Source of the DNA: Ectocarpus siliculosus | Taxonomy: Eukaryota > Sar > Phaeophyceae > Ectocarpales > Ectocarpaceae | Direction of reading: 5' to 3' | DNA: 64,000 bases | Assembly (NCBI GenBank): GCA_000310025.1 | Contig: FN649728.1 | Coordinates: 4,759,129-4,823,128 of the forward strand | Part shown: positions 11,594 to 26,100 of the stretch, piece by piece | Layout of the letters: each line of letters starts with the position of its first letter | Numbering within the stretch: the stretch's first letter is position 1 | The notes under the pieces: generated by a model | The model's database searches: none | The model's input: the letters and a program-made list of their open reading frames with translations, nothing else | What the model was told of the DNA's origin: nothing | Translations under genes and position numbers: made by a program

Positions 11594-14500
11594 TCAACTA
11601 TCGAAAAACGACGGCAGCGAGTCGGAATCGATCCCTTTCGTACCCCCTACACCTCCTCCCGTGCCCTCCTCCTCCCACCAGGACGACTCCCCGCCCTTCC
11701 CCGCCGACCCGGCGCTGCTATCCCAAGTCCCCCCCCCGCCGCCCCCCCCCGCTGCGGCCGATCGAGGCTCGGGATCTGCGGACCACCACTTGTCCTCTGC
11801 CGCCCTTTTTCTGGCCTTCGCCTCGACATCTTCCGCGGTCTGCTGCTGGTACGCCTCGCCCCCCAACCCGCCCCCGCCCCCGCCGCCCGCCGCGGAGGCT
11901 GCAGCGTCCATCTTCTCCAGCCGCTCCGACTCCCAAAGGTTGGAGTCGCTCCGGTCTGACCTCATGGCTTGTTCCGCACGCGAGTCCAAGACTTCCAGGT
12001 TTTGCACCTGAGGGAGGGCGGGAGAACGTAGGGAACAAACACGACCGTTGGAGGCTGGACCACGTACAGCAACCAATGTCCATGGGAGTCTCCATCTGAC
12101 TGCTGTACTTTTATTCCACACGGCGGGATTCCTCCACGGGCATGCGACAGCAAGCTGTTTACTGCAGTATTAGCACGCTACAACTCGTAATCGTGCACAG
12201 GCAATGTTACTCTAATCTATCGCTGGTACTGGTTAAGTATCCGACTTGAAAGAGAAGTGACAGAAGGTCACACCAAAATAGTGCTAGATATTGACGGTGC
12301 GGTGGGAGCTGCTACTCCCATAGACGTATCATGGAGCGAGTCTTAAACGGTCCCTCTCCGCTGGAGGATCCGCCCCCTTTGTGCAGCCCACCAAAAGAGA
12401 GCAAGGAAACAGCACGCAAGCACTGCTGTCCAAAGAGATTGGCAGCCAATAAGAGCAATGATTGCCGAGCGTGAAACCTCTCCACTCAGGCGACGGGGTG
12501 GATGGGTGGGTGGGTGGGTGCGCATGTGGAGTTGATGCACTTACCAATATTTTGACGGTAGTCCGATCGTTCCCTTCCCGGTCGATCCAAGACTGCAGGC
12601 TAAGACCACCCTGCGCACGAGCATTTTTTTCGCGTTGTCGCCATGACACAAGGGAAGGAAGCATGAACAACGCGCCCAAGAGCAAAAGAGGCGGTCAAGT
12701 CAAGAGGCTGGACCAAAGAGGACCAAAGAGGACTACAAGGGGGTGATGAAAAATGTCTGCTATGAACACTCGTCGCTCTTATTCCAACAAAAACAGCAAC
12801 ATATTGCAGGAAAAATCACATGTTCGCGGAACACCGGATACGTTGCGCTTGGCAGCCTTCGCCAACAACCAAGGATCGGTCATGCAGTGCATATCGTAGG
12901 CAATGAACGGGGAGACTCGTGCTTGGAGATAGGCGGTGTCGATTTTTCGGCGCAACATGTTGCAGAGAAAAATCCCCGGGCGAGGGAGGTCACCCGCGCA
13001 GTCTCTCCGCTTTGGACTGCAGCACAACGAATACCTCCACGTCTCCGTCACGCACAAGAGGAGAGGACCCACCCCTCTCAACCACGACGTCTTTTGGGGG
13101 CGGGAGGTGAAGCGAACCACTTTGCCGAGGGTTGACGTATCTCGGCGACCGGGACATCGAAAAGGCCGAGCGACGGGGGAACGTGCGATTTAGCTCAACG
13201 ACGCGCTGCAGCTGCTGCAGCTGCTGCAGCTGCTGCTGCTGCTAGACCACTCCCGAGGCCATCAACTTCACATTGTCGCGCATGTATGCAGTGCAGTGCA
13301 GTGAGAGGCGACCGCGTCTGGATGGATGGGAAAGAGGAGCGTGGAGCTAACTGCAGCAGCTGTTCGTCTTCAACTAAATAACTCACCGTCACTCCAACCC
13401 GGCCGCCCTTCTTGCAGACCTTGGCTGCGTACTCCGCGTCGCGGTTCCACATCTCCAGCTGGAACCAGTCCGTCTCCTCTTCCCCTTGCACGATGCCCAG
13501 CGCTTTCCTCTGCATATTTTCAAGGCGCGATCAAGTTCTCTCATCCGGGCGTACCCAACGGGAGCGGGTTGGCACGACTCAGAACGCTGTCGACCGGTTG
13601 GTTTTTACCCTTGGGTTTACTCAATCTACGCTGCGACTGCTGTACTGATGCCGCGTTCTTGGTCCAGCCGCCTCGAGGGCAGTTGGGTCGGGGTTGCCAT
13701 TGCAGATTCGGTCGCTATCGTACGTGCCAGCCTTGTGTTGGATCCGTTGCTATGCGTTTCACACGAAAGAACGGGGAACAGTTCTGAAAACCAAAATAGC
13801 GGACTATCGCATTTCCTTCGACAATTGGGGGCATTGATTCTTGCTCACACGCATGGGGACACTCTTGCTGCAGCCATTGTTTCGATACACGCTGTTACAT
13901 TCAACAAACAGCAGTTTCCCTTCCGTGCAAGCATAGCCGAACTACTGTACATACCTCGCCGTGGGAGCGAAAATTTTGGGGCGCATCCTTGCTCGGCAAT
14001 AAAAAAAAAAAGGTGCGTGTGTCATCGACGAACACAGAGAGGCAATCCAAACGCTTACGGAGGTGTTTTTTTAGGGTAAAATATCCTGTTGCGTGTGTAC
14101 CTCGAGGGGGTGGTACTCGCGCTTCACCGCCAGGCTGAGGTTGAGCACGACCCTCCCGCTATCGAAATACTTGGGCTTTGGGTCTTGTCCCAGGTAACCC
14201 GTCAAGAAGACCATGTTCAACCGCGGCACTCCCTTCAGAAGCCAAGCACGACCAACGCAACCACCAAAAACGGAGGGCGAGGTATGTATAAGTGCTGGTG
14301 AGATAGACAGAGAGGACATCATGTGGAGTATGTGTTAGCGTGCGCGTGCAAATTTGCCTGCGGCAACACAAAGATGGAAGCGCGGCAAACATTGATTCCG
14401 AAAGGGAGAGAGCACTTCAAAAACAACAAAAACAATCGCCAAATGCATGAAACCAACAACATCATGTCGGCCCGTCAAGGCATGATTGCTATCACATGAC

Positions 14501-16970
14501 TGCCATCACCCTTCTGTGACACAGATATGTATGCATACCATAACAAACAAGCCGGGTGAAGCGCAACAAAGGGGAATCAAGCGACAAAAGAGGATCGAGC
14601 CTCGGAGGCAACCGACAGTGAGAGCAGACACTGCCCAACAGACAGACTGACCTCATCGAACCCGTCCGAAAAAGATCTTTGATACCCGCCAGGACTAGCT
14701 CCACCGGAACTTGACGAGTAGCCGTAGCCGCCAGGCATTTCTCGGCCTGGAAAGTGTGTTCGATTTGGTCGTGTTTGTTTGTTCAACAGCAGTTGTCACT
14801 TGTGTTGCCTCATGGGGGGGCCACCACGAAGAAGTGATCAGAGTACAACGACATCGAGTTGCGGGGAGTGCGATAGTGAGAGCAATCGGACCGACCAAAG
14901 GGTCCAATTGAAGTGGTCTACGGCAACCTTCCACCCAGATCAACCAACTCGTCCGACAGCCCGGGTCATGCGTCTGGTTAAAGTCTGGTGAAAAATGGGT
15001 GCTCTATGTACCACAGGGGTGAAGACACAAGCTTGGAGTACGCTTTTGCGACGAAACTACGTAGACATGACAAGTAATATCATCGCCCGGTCCCATTTCT
15101 TCAGTCCGTTCTTCTTGAGAGACCCTCATCCATCCCGGTGTCTCACGCACATGTGGATCGTCAACTGGTGATACGACGATCTTACACGTAGAATATCATT
15201 CCGTAGTAGGTGTCTTTGCAGAGCGGGAGTGTACCACGAAATTGTGTACCACAAGAAGGTCGCCTAGAAACCAGGGGATATATGTTTCATTCAGCACAAC
15301 CACTGGCATCGTACGTCTGGGACAACCGGCCCCAACCCCCCTGACGCCCAAACTCTTGTCTCTGCCATGTCATTGGTTGGGCCTCATTATTGTTGTCGTG
15401 GGTGTACGTAGACGTAGAGCAGAACATGGCATGGATAATTGCGAGCGAAGGAATGCGTGGGATTTCACAACAGTATCTACCCACCGGCAGCACGATCTTG
15501 CCCTCTCTACTGACGAGCTGCAATCCGCGGTCGAACAGATCAAGTTAATCAAGTTAAGGATATCCAAGTATATTTGTAGGAATGTCAGCGCGGACACACA
15601 TGTAGAAAATAGTGAATGCTTTTTTCTACACATTTCTTTAAATGATATTTTTCAAAATTTGAATATAGACTACTGCTGTTACGTGTACAACGAGAGTTCT
15701 GCGTTGATACTATTCCTATGCTTCCCTCCGCTGTGAAGCAGACGAGCATTGCGACCCCTCATTTGTTTGTCATTGCAGGTGATGGTGACGCTCCGACGTG
15801 CACAGCAACCAAGTATGTATGTGCCCTGCTGCTACTGTCCAAGAACATTCATCTTCATCCATAACAGAAAACAATCTACGACATAATAGCAATGAATCCA
15901 TCAACGAAGGCATAACGATGTTGGTCGATCGGCGAAATGCACCCCATTTCTTGTTCTGCACGGCGGCTATGAAGGTGTTGTCTACGAGGAACCCGGCGTA
16001 GAATTTTTGGTCGGACTCGCTCATGTTAGGTGAACCCCTCGCCGTCACATAGGAAGAGTTCCTCGAGCGCCTGGAAACAATCTTCCGTCTTTTCACTGGG
16101 TGATTTTGGCCCCTGCTCATATAGTCAAAATACGTCTTTCGTAGACTGCACTCTTTACCGCATCGACCTGCCACTCAAATGTAACTAATTAACTATTTCG
16201 GGTTGCGGTTGCGATTCGGGCCCCGGCGCCCACTTGGGGCGGCGGGGCCCTTCAATGCCCTAGTCTAGATATTATAGCATAAATTCGTCCGCGGTCACCA
16301 CGAACCAGAGCTAAAACACAGCGGCTGTTACTTTGTTTGCCAGTTAGAGAGAGGCAAACGACCAGCCTCTGTCCTTCCCATTCGCAATGCGTACAGCTCC
16401 GGGTCATGAACTCAGCAAGAGGCACTCGACCCGTAGTATCATTGTCTGCTTCTCTGCACTGCTGTACCGCCGCTGGAGGGATAGTCTCAACGCTAGAAGA
16501 CATCAAGCAGCACTATCTACCCAGATTCCAGACGATACGAGGACAGCGTCGAATGCTGCGCGTGGATTTCAGCAACGCCTCGTTTTGGATGTGATTCATC
16601 ACACTTGAGGGAGAGAAAGAGGAGAGATCAAGTTGCACTTGTCAACAGGCAGTGTTCCGTGTGTCGGGAGGGCAAAACGGATGACATCATGACATTTATT
16701 ACATTTTTCGTCCTCGAGAAGCTTACCTTCCCCACCCCCTCCATACGCAGCCCCACCCTGCATCCTCAAAGACGTCCCTCGCGGGGGAGCGAGCGAAGTT
16801 GGCGTCCGCCTTTGGTCCCTCTTGCTCCCACTGCCAAGGGATGAAGTCCATGCCGGCACAGCCGCAGATACTCTCGTGCGGCGATAGATATACGGTGGGG
16901 AACAGAAAGAGTCTACGGCTGGCAGCGCGACCAACGCGACAGCAACAGCACATTGACACCGCCAGTGCAT
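11594..16970 (-). CDS. SSB: Plastid-targeted single-stranded DNA-binding protein
   Basis: Six exons: 16970-16727, 14746-14652, 14232-14101, 13509-13387, 12610-12545, 12007-11594; 357 residues. Exon 1 encodes a signal peptide (MHWRCQCAVAVALVALPAV) followed by DSF and a basic, Ser/Thr-rich stretch, the layout of bipartite presequences for secondary plastids. The bacterial-type OB fold spans residues ~114-220: NMVFLTGYLGQDPKPKYFDSG, TDWFQLEMWNRDAEYAAKV, LQSWIDREGNDRTTVKIL, then VQNLEVLDS. It would coat single-stranded plastid DNA in replication and repair. The C-terminal tail is Gly-rich and ends DSDSLPSFFDS, a loose echo of the acidic, hydrophobic SSB tip that recruits partner proteins. Introns 2-5 are all phase 0. 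A mitochondrial destination is the alternative. Confidence 0.88.
15770..16174 (-). other. Unassigned open frame nested in SSB intron 1
   Basis: A 134-codon open frame (GTG at the 5' edge; internal ATG before SRGQNHPVKRRK) lies wholly inside intron 1 on the same strand. Composition is not low-complexity, but I recognise no domain and see no codon or splice evidence. It may be chance or a decayed insertion. Confidence 0.15.
16218..16250. repeat. GC-rich hairpin
   Basis: GGGCCCCGGCGCCC (16218-16231) and GGGCGGCGGGGCCC (16237-16250) pair with one mismatch across a 5-base loop. It sits in SSB intron 1. Function unknown. Confidence 0.6.
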
Positions 16971-19900
16971 GGTCTGGTGACGCCGGATGGCCTATTTGTG
17001 CTGTACTCTCTCGCTGCCGTAAGTGTACCACTAGCGAACACGTAGACACGTGGACTCCGGCGACCGGAGACCGCAGACCGTACCGGGAGACGGCATATGG
17101 CGGCGAGACTGTGAGGCTGAAAAGAGGGGACGGCAGGAGACCAACCCTGGGGTTTTATCTAAAGAATTACGGTTCTGAGGAACAGCTTGCAAGCTCGGTT
17201 TTCGACTTGTCGACTTGTCGACTCTATCAAGAAAGTCCAGCTCGGTGCCGGCCGCAGGTCACGGTTACTGACAGCAGTGTATTTGCCCTCCCTTATCCAA
17301 GACTCTTTATCCCACAGCATCTCTCGTCGCTCAATAGCCAGGAGTATGTCCAGATCGAACACAATCTGCGACTAAAGTTGGACATCACTGCTGTGTACTC
17401 AAGTGGTGAGTTGCCAACCTGCAACCTATTGTAATGATTCAAGGAAAAATAAATACACACACAGAAGACTACCCATTCGAGATATACCCACGGTCGAACG
17501 GGATGTGGTGGAGTCTTTTCAGTGAGTGGAGGAAAACCGGCTGGGTACTGGACTTTTTTCGAGTATTTTTAAGTCTATACACTGATGATTTATATCATTG
17601 ATGATGCCAGCTGGTGCTGTTGAAGATTCATTATTTTTGTGTTTGATGTGTGTATGCAGTCCATAAACAAACGTGCACGCTCTTTGACTACCTCGGAGAG
17701 AAACAACGCGTTGCTAACAGAACGGACGACAGATAGCGGATTGGCCCATGCGGTAGCAAGCGCCGTGCACAGCAGCGCTGTAGATTAATTATTCTGGCTG
17801 TGAGAGGGCCAGTTGTTGTGTCCATCGCGTTGCACCGGTACAATTCTTATTCTTACACCCGCCAGAGGAGGCAACCTCACGCCAAAGATCATTTCTTGTG
17901 CCACCTGTAAGTTAATCAAGTGCTCGCGTACCATCTTTTGGTGTAAATGGGGTGACCTTATTATGCACTCTTGTGTACAAGAAGACACGCGACGTGGGCG
18001 TTTCCTGCTGAAGGAACGGTGCATCCCCTGGACCGATTTTTCCCCCTGCCTTACAAAAGCTCTTCTTTATCTAGGCAATAACCTGGTACTTTGTACTGCG
18101 CTCACGCATGACAAGCTCCCTACGCCTGCTGTTGGGCTCTTTCAATCAGATAGAGCTTTAGAAGAAGTGTCAAATTAACCACCTGCCTCCAGCTTAACTG
18201 CATAACTCATTCTGCCGTCGGGATGCTCATGGATGTGTAACTACCCCAAGCACCAGCAGTTGGAAACGGCTCAAATTAACATGGTTCAACTTGCATCCCA
18301 GAAGCATATCAAGACCTTCATGAGGGTGGAAATTGTTGAATTTGACAAAAAAAAAAAAACTAGGGCTGCACACGCATTTTCCTTCTCACACCTTCCCCTT
18401 GCCCCACTCACTCACCAAGTACCAACAATAACAAAGCCGACGGCCACCTTTCCCCCGACAAGCGAATGCTACGAACACATGGAGGGAAAATATCTAAATA
18501 GATAATTAGCTCTCGCACATAAAAAACGGAAGTGTGCCCGACAAAATCGTTGGAAACCATGACCTGCAGTATACATTGTCTCCTGTCTCCTCGCAATGTA
18601 CGGCACGCGATCGACTCCCTCAGCAAGGACAAAAACAAGCTTTGCTGCAGAAATTCACTGTTCAATACCTTCGATTATAGTCTAGTATAGGCAATCACAG
18701 CAGACGCTTATCGGCGAAGGTGGCTGATGAAAAAGGGAGGCAACACCTTTTCAGTCCACCACCAATAAAAAAAAAATAAACGAAATCCGAACGCCGAACA
18801 ACACTCGAGGTGTTGGCGATCTCTCTCTCCGTCTCCACATGGGCAACACAAAGATCGCTCGATCTCGCCGAATACTGTGGCCAATACCCCCGTCCCCTTC
18901 GCCAACAGCCGTCACGCTTCAAACGGTAGGAACTCACACCCTCGTTCAAGAAAAAATCGTCGTGGATGTAAACTTGGGTTCAGTCCAACGGCCAATACAA
19001 AATCAATACACGCAAACCTCATCACCATCCGGACGGTCATGATGCATACAACCAGCAGCACGTTCCTGACGGCTTTCGGTAAAACTGCGAGAAGCGAGCA
19101 CAAGAAGAGGGAAGTCATCACACTGGGGAGTGCAGAAACAGAAGGAGAAAGAGCAGGATGAAAGAAACAGCCAGAGGTGGGGGGGATGGGATACATTGCC
19201 ACGAGAAAGAGAGAAAGGTCGACCGGTCGGGGGCCCCGCCAACAACGGAAACCTATCGGTACTTAAGCCTCTCGCAGGAGGCTTACCCCAGGCTGGTGCA
19301 GCCACGCACACACCGAGCAAAAAACACCGCGCGAATCAACCCCTGCAACGACATGTTCCGGGGGCGTTGCCCACACGTACGAACAGCTCAGCCGTACCAC
19401 CGCTCCACTGCCTGCAGCAGCAGAGGACAACAGAAACCCAGCAAATAACCAGCCCTGCCACCAATCGCCAGGCTCCTGCAGGACAGCTACTGTAGTCTCC
19501 ACCTGCTTCTGGGCTATGCGACATGGAGGCATTAGTCGTTGGGATACACCAGGGAGGGACTCAAAACCCGAGCACCTCACAGCAATCGACTCCGATCGAT
19601 CACACCAGAGCCTGGGTGCTCTCCCTTTTACCACCCATCGAAACGATTGTCGCAACAACCACACACAGCAGTTCTCCGCAGGGCCGCCGTCGATCGCAAA
19701 CCAGCCATAACCCAAAAAGAAACCTCCTGAATCGAGCAAGACAAAGAAGGATTCTCATTTTGCTTGTCCTTTGCCTTCTCTTTCACGAAGGGAAAAAAAA
19801 GGTCAAAACAAGCAGCAAGCCGACCCGTCGCCTTCATAAACAAGGTCCACGGCTTCGCTACCGAGGGGACTCGTGTGACAAACACGCCGTGCCAGTCCTC

Positions 19901-20119
19901 CCGCAGGCGGGGTACAAACACCCGCACCACAAACTCAGCCAACTTTCGGCGTATTTGTCTGGGGGAAACACACACCACCCCCCCCGCCCCCGTCGCTCCC
20001 CCTAAACAAAAAATGGCATGTATCAGTCGGCCAATAACTACTACTGCTGTAGATGTGGGTGTTTCTAAAGATACGAGGCTACACTAGGTTACACCAAGGC
20101 TCAGACGATGGAACTCATA
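16971..20119. other. Intergenic: SSB upstream region and 3' flank of the PP2C-kinase gene
   Basis: No gene recognised. About 18.7-20.1 kb is A/C-rich on the + strand and probably holds the 3' UTR of the - strand gene ending at 20120; 17.0-18.7 kb lacks that skew and should contain the SSB promoter. Poly-A tracts near 18347 and 18768 are the only simple repeats. Confidence 0.4.
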
Positions 20120-23100
20120 TCAAAACCGCTGCCAAATGGATTGGTCGTCGGAGTAGCCCTTGCCCCCGTCGGGCAGCTCCCCCTCCTGCCCAGCCAACTT
20201 CTGTGCCTTGGCGTGCGCCAGCTGCTGCAGCTCCTGTCGAGACAAGAACGGCCGAGAGGGGGCACGATGCCGTGCGTGGTCATAACGCGATGAGAAAGTG
20301 ACTTCCGACAAAAGCACATTTGTATGTCGAAGCATAGCATGTTTGTTGTTTCGGAACGAGCCAAGGAGCAAAAAAAAACACGGTGTTTCATTGAGTTTTT
20401 TTCAACGGCGCCAAATACAGTAGTAGCTATGTCTTGGACCAGGCGTGTTGCTGAGGGCTGTAAAACAGAGGGGGAGAGTGAAACAGACGTGTGTATAATG
20501 TAGAGAGATCCTGCGTATCGTCTGCAAGTTGTGACCTGAGTGCGTCTTGATTCACCGCCGTCAACGAACCTTTGACATACTCTAATTAATCAACCAGCGC
20601 ACGAACGAAGGCAAGTCCCTACGCGTCAGACGTCAATCAATCTGTATGTGAGGGAAAAAAGAGAAAGAAACATGGCGCCAAAGAGGGTCCTCACAACTCG
20701 CAACCGAAATTCTCCATGCTTCAGAACTGTTTCGACACTAATGCATCCTTTGAGTTTTTTGGCTCATGACGTGCTGGCAGAGGATCACAACCACGAAACT
20801 GACTGGCATTCCCAAACAGCGCGACAACAGTACGTCGTAAAACCTCATCATGGAGACCCACTCTACGTCTACAAGCGATAGCCATGCCATCGTACAAGCG
20901 ACCGCGCAGATTGCGGGTACTTTTTCCGGAACTCAACTCCAGTGAAGATGCTCCTGCTCGCTAGGCTCCCTTTTTCCCATCCAGCTACCTACCGGTGGTG
21001 TCCATCTCCCTCTTCCTCTCTTTCTCTCTAGATACAAGCAAATCCCATCCGGGGCCGGGGTCATAAAACCAATGCACAAACGATCCATCACACCCACGAC
21101 GCGTCCCCTCACCCCGCAAACCGCTTTCGTTGGTGTCGTGTGGGACAGTGAGCGAGAACGATGGTCAGGGGGGCACCGCACCTGGTTGTAGTACTCCCCC
21201 GCCTGTACCCCCCCCCAGTCGAAGCCCGCGAACCACTGGTGTGTCTTTATTGCGGTAATGTCGTCCGCTTTCGATCCCAGTCGCTCCCTGTACAGATACA
21301 GACACACGGGGACAGACACAACGGGCGTACACAGACACAATTTCCCGTATATCAACGGTGCCGTTCTTCTTTTCTGCTCTTCCTTGTCTCCTTGTCCTCT
21401 TCGAACATTCAGTACCGGCAGGATGAGTAGGATTTTTCAAGGGTTTCGCGCCAATTCTCGATGACGCTGACAACTTTCCGTACACCAACGGTACCGTTCT
21501 TCTTCTTGTTCTTTTTGTCCTTCTGCCTCTTCCTTGTGCCCTTGTCCTCTTCGAATCCTCAGTACCGGAATATAGCATGTGTAGGATTTTCCGAGTGTTT
21601 CGCGTCAATTCTCGATAACGCTGACCATCTTTACATGGTCGTTTTCGTGTGTCATGTTCCAAACGTTTGACGAGTTGGAAGGCGGAATGTTAAGGCTCGC
21701 GCGTTGTTCATGGTGCGTGCGTCTCATCCCCTTGTGCTCTCTGGACATCACAGTTTCGACATTTCGCTGTACCATTGGAACATCCAGCTGGGTTTTTCAT
21801 GGGAGGAAAGGCCACACTTCACACTTCATCCGAGAACGCGTTGTCTACCAACAACAACAACAACAACAACACGGACGGTGTTTTATCTACCCAGCACACA
21901 CAAAAACACATGCTCACTGTGGGTCGTGGTGAAGTAGGCGGTCTATGAAGTCTCCCATCGCTGGTGCGAAGGAGGTGGGGATCTCCAGCATACCGGCACG
22001 GTGCGAGCTGATCTTGTTGTAGATCGTCATCTCAGAATCAGCTGCAAGCACGACGGGGCGGTACAGGTGGAGTGAGAGAAGGGGGTACACAGACAAGACA
22101 AGAAAAGAAAAGACGGGTTGCATCGAAGCGATAAATAACATATAGACGCGTCAAACACGGGATGCCTGATGGGTGCGCACTTACCTCTGTCTCGACGCTC
22201 GTCGCACACAAACAGCGGAGGCGGGAATTCGTGGAGGGGAACATGCAAACCCAGACAACAACCCACTTAAGCACGAGCGGAGCAGCCAGCAAGCAGGCAC
22301 ACTGGCGATGCAAAACTTCACCTACAGTAGATGGTGAAAAAAAACTGCGCTTGGTGGCACAACAAAACAAAGTTAACGACACGAACTCGTCGCAAGGAGT
22401 GGGCAGTACTGCTGTAAGCACATCAGAATGGACGCGGGTCTTGCAGCACGTACAGTAAGCACACACCTTGGAATGGAGACGTCCCGTAGGAGAGCTCGTA
22501 GATGAGCACCCCCAACCCCCAGAAGTCGACGGCTTTAGAGTGCTCCTGGTGTCGAACCTGCATCGTGGACGGGTTTATCCATGCCAACAGCACAAAAACA
22601 ACAAGACACGACCCGAGCCGATCCGCGCCGAGGACGAGAAAAAGAGGGACGTGCCTTTAGACTGGGGGTGAAACGAATCCTGTCAACGTTGTGAAATGGG
22701 GGTCGTTCACACCAAAAGCTGCAAGTGCCACCTACTTGTAAATCCGTAATGCTGTGGAGCGACCGGCTTGTTTGATGAAGAAATGGGTTTGCCAGAGGTC
22801 GAAACAGCTTGGAGTAAAGAAAAGCACTTTGCACAGCAGTAGCGCCATCTCCGCCGTTTTTCGCCAAAGAAAACAGTACATCACGAGACGCCGCAATCTT
22901 CATGTTGAGTTGGCCAAACACAATGAACACCATGACACCAGTGCCATGGGCTGGCTGCTGGAGGTGACGACAAGCTGCCAGATTGTGAACATTTAACGGC
23001 ACCACCAGCCCAGTTCATGGCTCTTCATACGAGCCGAGAAACATTCCATGAAAACTGAAAGCAGCATCCACCGCTACCGCATGCCGCATACCGTATAGAT

Positions 23101-26100
23101 ACCGTGTCCCATATTATTCACCTGCTCGGGGGCCAAGTACTCTGGAGTTCCACAGATGGTGAAGGCGTTCGTTGTGCCGAGCCTGGACATGCGGTACTCC
23201 ATCAGCACGGCATAGCCCCTGGTACGGAATCATCAGTGGCACCGTGTAGCGCCCGGGGCACCCCACAAGACAAAAGGTGTTGTTCAAAATGTAGTGGAGC
23301 ACCGATACGAGAGACCCACACCAAGCGGATGGACAAAGGCGGTGCAGGGTTAACTGCTCTCTCATCAGCTCTGTACTGTATGGGATCTGATTGTCACACA
23401 AGCTACACAAGCACTCCTTATCCGTATCGAGGAAGCCGGAGGAAGATCTACTGCTACAAGGGGGTAGCTCTACTGTTAACACCGGTAGATCGCACACCAT
23501 CGACCTTGCATGTTCTTAAGTCTGTGGTAGACACCGTGCCTATTCGCACACATGCACACCTATCAAACCCTGGGAACGCCCGCAAAAATGTGTGTGTGTG
23601 CAGACCTGAATATGCGCTGTCACGGAAAATGAGAGCTGAAAAAAAAAAAAATCACGATGGTAAACGAAAAAAAAAAAAGGTCCACCCGACTCGCAATCAG
23701 CTTGAAACAAATCTAAACACGCACCAGATCGCACCAGGTGATGGGGTATACCGTACCTGCTGTCGAGAAAAACGAGCTCTGGGCTGAGCGCGCGATAGAG
23801 GACATCGCAACTGTGCAACGCCTCCAGCCCCAAGACTAGGCACGCCGTCAGGTGGCGCACCATGTCCTGCGGCACGACCGTCTTCATCTCCATCAACGAG
23901 CTGCAAGCCAGAAAAAAAAACGATCAACAATCCCCCCCCCCAAAAAAAAAACACCGGGAGGGTGTAAAAATGCGTTCGTGTGAGGCCGACGGTTCAGGCA
24001 AAACAGTTTTGTGAGTTCGCCACGGATGTGTGTGTGTGTGCAGCGGCGGCATCCGAAAGGGTAAGGGTAGCTGGCGCCTGCAGTCAAGACACAAAAAAGA
24101 GCGGTACCAGGTACGCCGTGTAGTTGGAGGAGGACCGTGGATCATATTCCTTCCACCTCCATCTCCAATTCCCATTCTCTCGCCGCGACCGTAACTAGAA
24201 AACTTGAGAGAAAAAAACAAGGTCAAGGTCAAGGTTTCCGCAGTACCCTTTTTGGGTACTAGTAGTTGGCCTATGACCGCACAAGGCGTCCGCGTCAGTT
24301 GGACCGGTACGGATGTTGGAAGGATACGGTACACTACTATGCGGAGACCGGAAAGGGTTTATAACGTGTACCAACAACAACAAACGAGGGCGGCACCAGC
24401 ACCAGCACCATCGCCCTCACCAGCGGCCCCAACAACAATCGATCTCCACGGTTACGAGAGTTGATTCAGGTCAAATCGCAGTCAAAGGCACATGACTTGT
24501 TGCACCCGTGACAAACATCAGCCTTATTTCCACGCGTGACTGACTCTACAACAGACCGGATCCCATGCTTGAATACGCTCGGAATTTGAATCCGGGGGTC
24601 CAGACGTCCGGGGGCAGGCAGGTATTATGGTGTATCTACAGTACTGCGCAAGGATAATAGGGAATGGGGAAGAAGGAGCACGGGTGATGCGATATAACAT
24701 CTTTCCCGTGCGATATGGGGTTGGACAAACGTCGTCCATGCATCGCCAGATGGAGCCCAGGCTTGAGTTGAGGTTCAACATTCCAAGGATAGATAATGTG
24801 AAAAAAAAAACGAAGGCAAGGCCGAGGTCTGAGGGGTATGGTACGTATGCATATGCGTAGGTGACCATGACCATGCCTGCTTACTGTACCTTAGGGTGCA
24901 CACGGCCGAGACTTGATGCAGGACGTGAAGGCTAGCCTCCATGTTGTACGTGCTGACCAACGGAGGCACTGCAACGCACCTGTTGGACGGCAGGCCGGCC
25001 GTACGCACAAAACGGAAAGACGAACGGAAGCCGCGTCGTGTCATGTCATGTCATGCCATCGGAAGGCGAATAGGGGACGTGGCAACAGTCTTGAGTCACG
25101 TTCTTGACATCGATACAAAAAGCACCAACATGCGATCGGCAAAAAGTGGCATGGAGCTTCTTTGTGACTCAACGCGCGCACTGGCGGCGAGCACGATGTA
25201 CAAGTACGGAATGTTTACGTCCTTCCCCGTGAACACTATTCACAGCCGACGGAAAATGTTCGTAGGGTCCAACCATCCCATCCCAGGATATCTGCCCAAG
25301 GCAAGCAAAGGAACTCCACAACAGCCGAAGCCGACACGCCATGCCATGCCATGCCATGCCATGCCCTTGTGCTAACGGTTGTCTTCTTTCACCCCACAGG
25401 CTGCTAAATAGATGCTAGACAAACCAAGCCCAACGAGGAGAGCGCCAGCCGGAGGCAGCATCGCACAAAAAATCAGTGGCAACAGATTCCAACACGGTTG
25501 TGCGCACAGCAGGCACTGCTGCTACTGCAGGAGCCGACGACAAACGTCCACAGCATGTAGGCCCGTCTATTGTACCGTCAGTCCGCCAACCACGTCCAGT
25601 GACTTCACTATAATAGGCCTCAAAGGCAACACGCATCAGCGTGGAGGCTACGATAGAGGTACAGTATCCGCCTATTAATAGTGGTATAGACGCACGTATG
25701 TGCAACCAGCTGAGATACGAAGACTTACCAACCCAGCCCTTGAAAAAAGACATCTACAGGAGCCACTTTCGATTCACGACCAGTCCTCTCATCCTTTCCA
25801 GAGCAGCGCACAGGAGGTGCCGCACATTCTGAACACGGCCTTTAATTCGAAGACAGAAACAGTCACAAGTGCAGAGAACCAACAACGACCGCGTGCTTTT
25901 CCATGCTCAATACCATGGAGCACGCAAACATCGAGAACGAAAACGATGGACTAGATTGGAAGCGAATCTGCTCAGGGGTTGGGGAGGAGATGAAGGTAAA
26001 ACCCGCGTGCTATCCTTACCCCAGTCGCATTGTCGGAGCCTCGGCAATGTGCTTGAGCATCTCCGACGATTTGAGAACCAAGGTCCGCTGTTGCTCCACC

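Noticed and set aside
11314-12099. 261-codon + strand frame rich in Pro/Arg/Thr
   Set aside because: It is antisense to the Gly/Ala-rich last exon of the SSB gene.
15242-15736. 164-codon + strand frame
   Set aside because: No domain, no splice partner, antisense to the SSB intron; composition drifts to A/T-rich non-coding at its end.
23104-23787. 227-codon + strand frame
   Set aside because: It overlaps exons 18 and 19 of the PP2C-kinase gene on the other strand, which have strong family motifs; the + frame has none.
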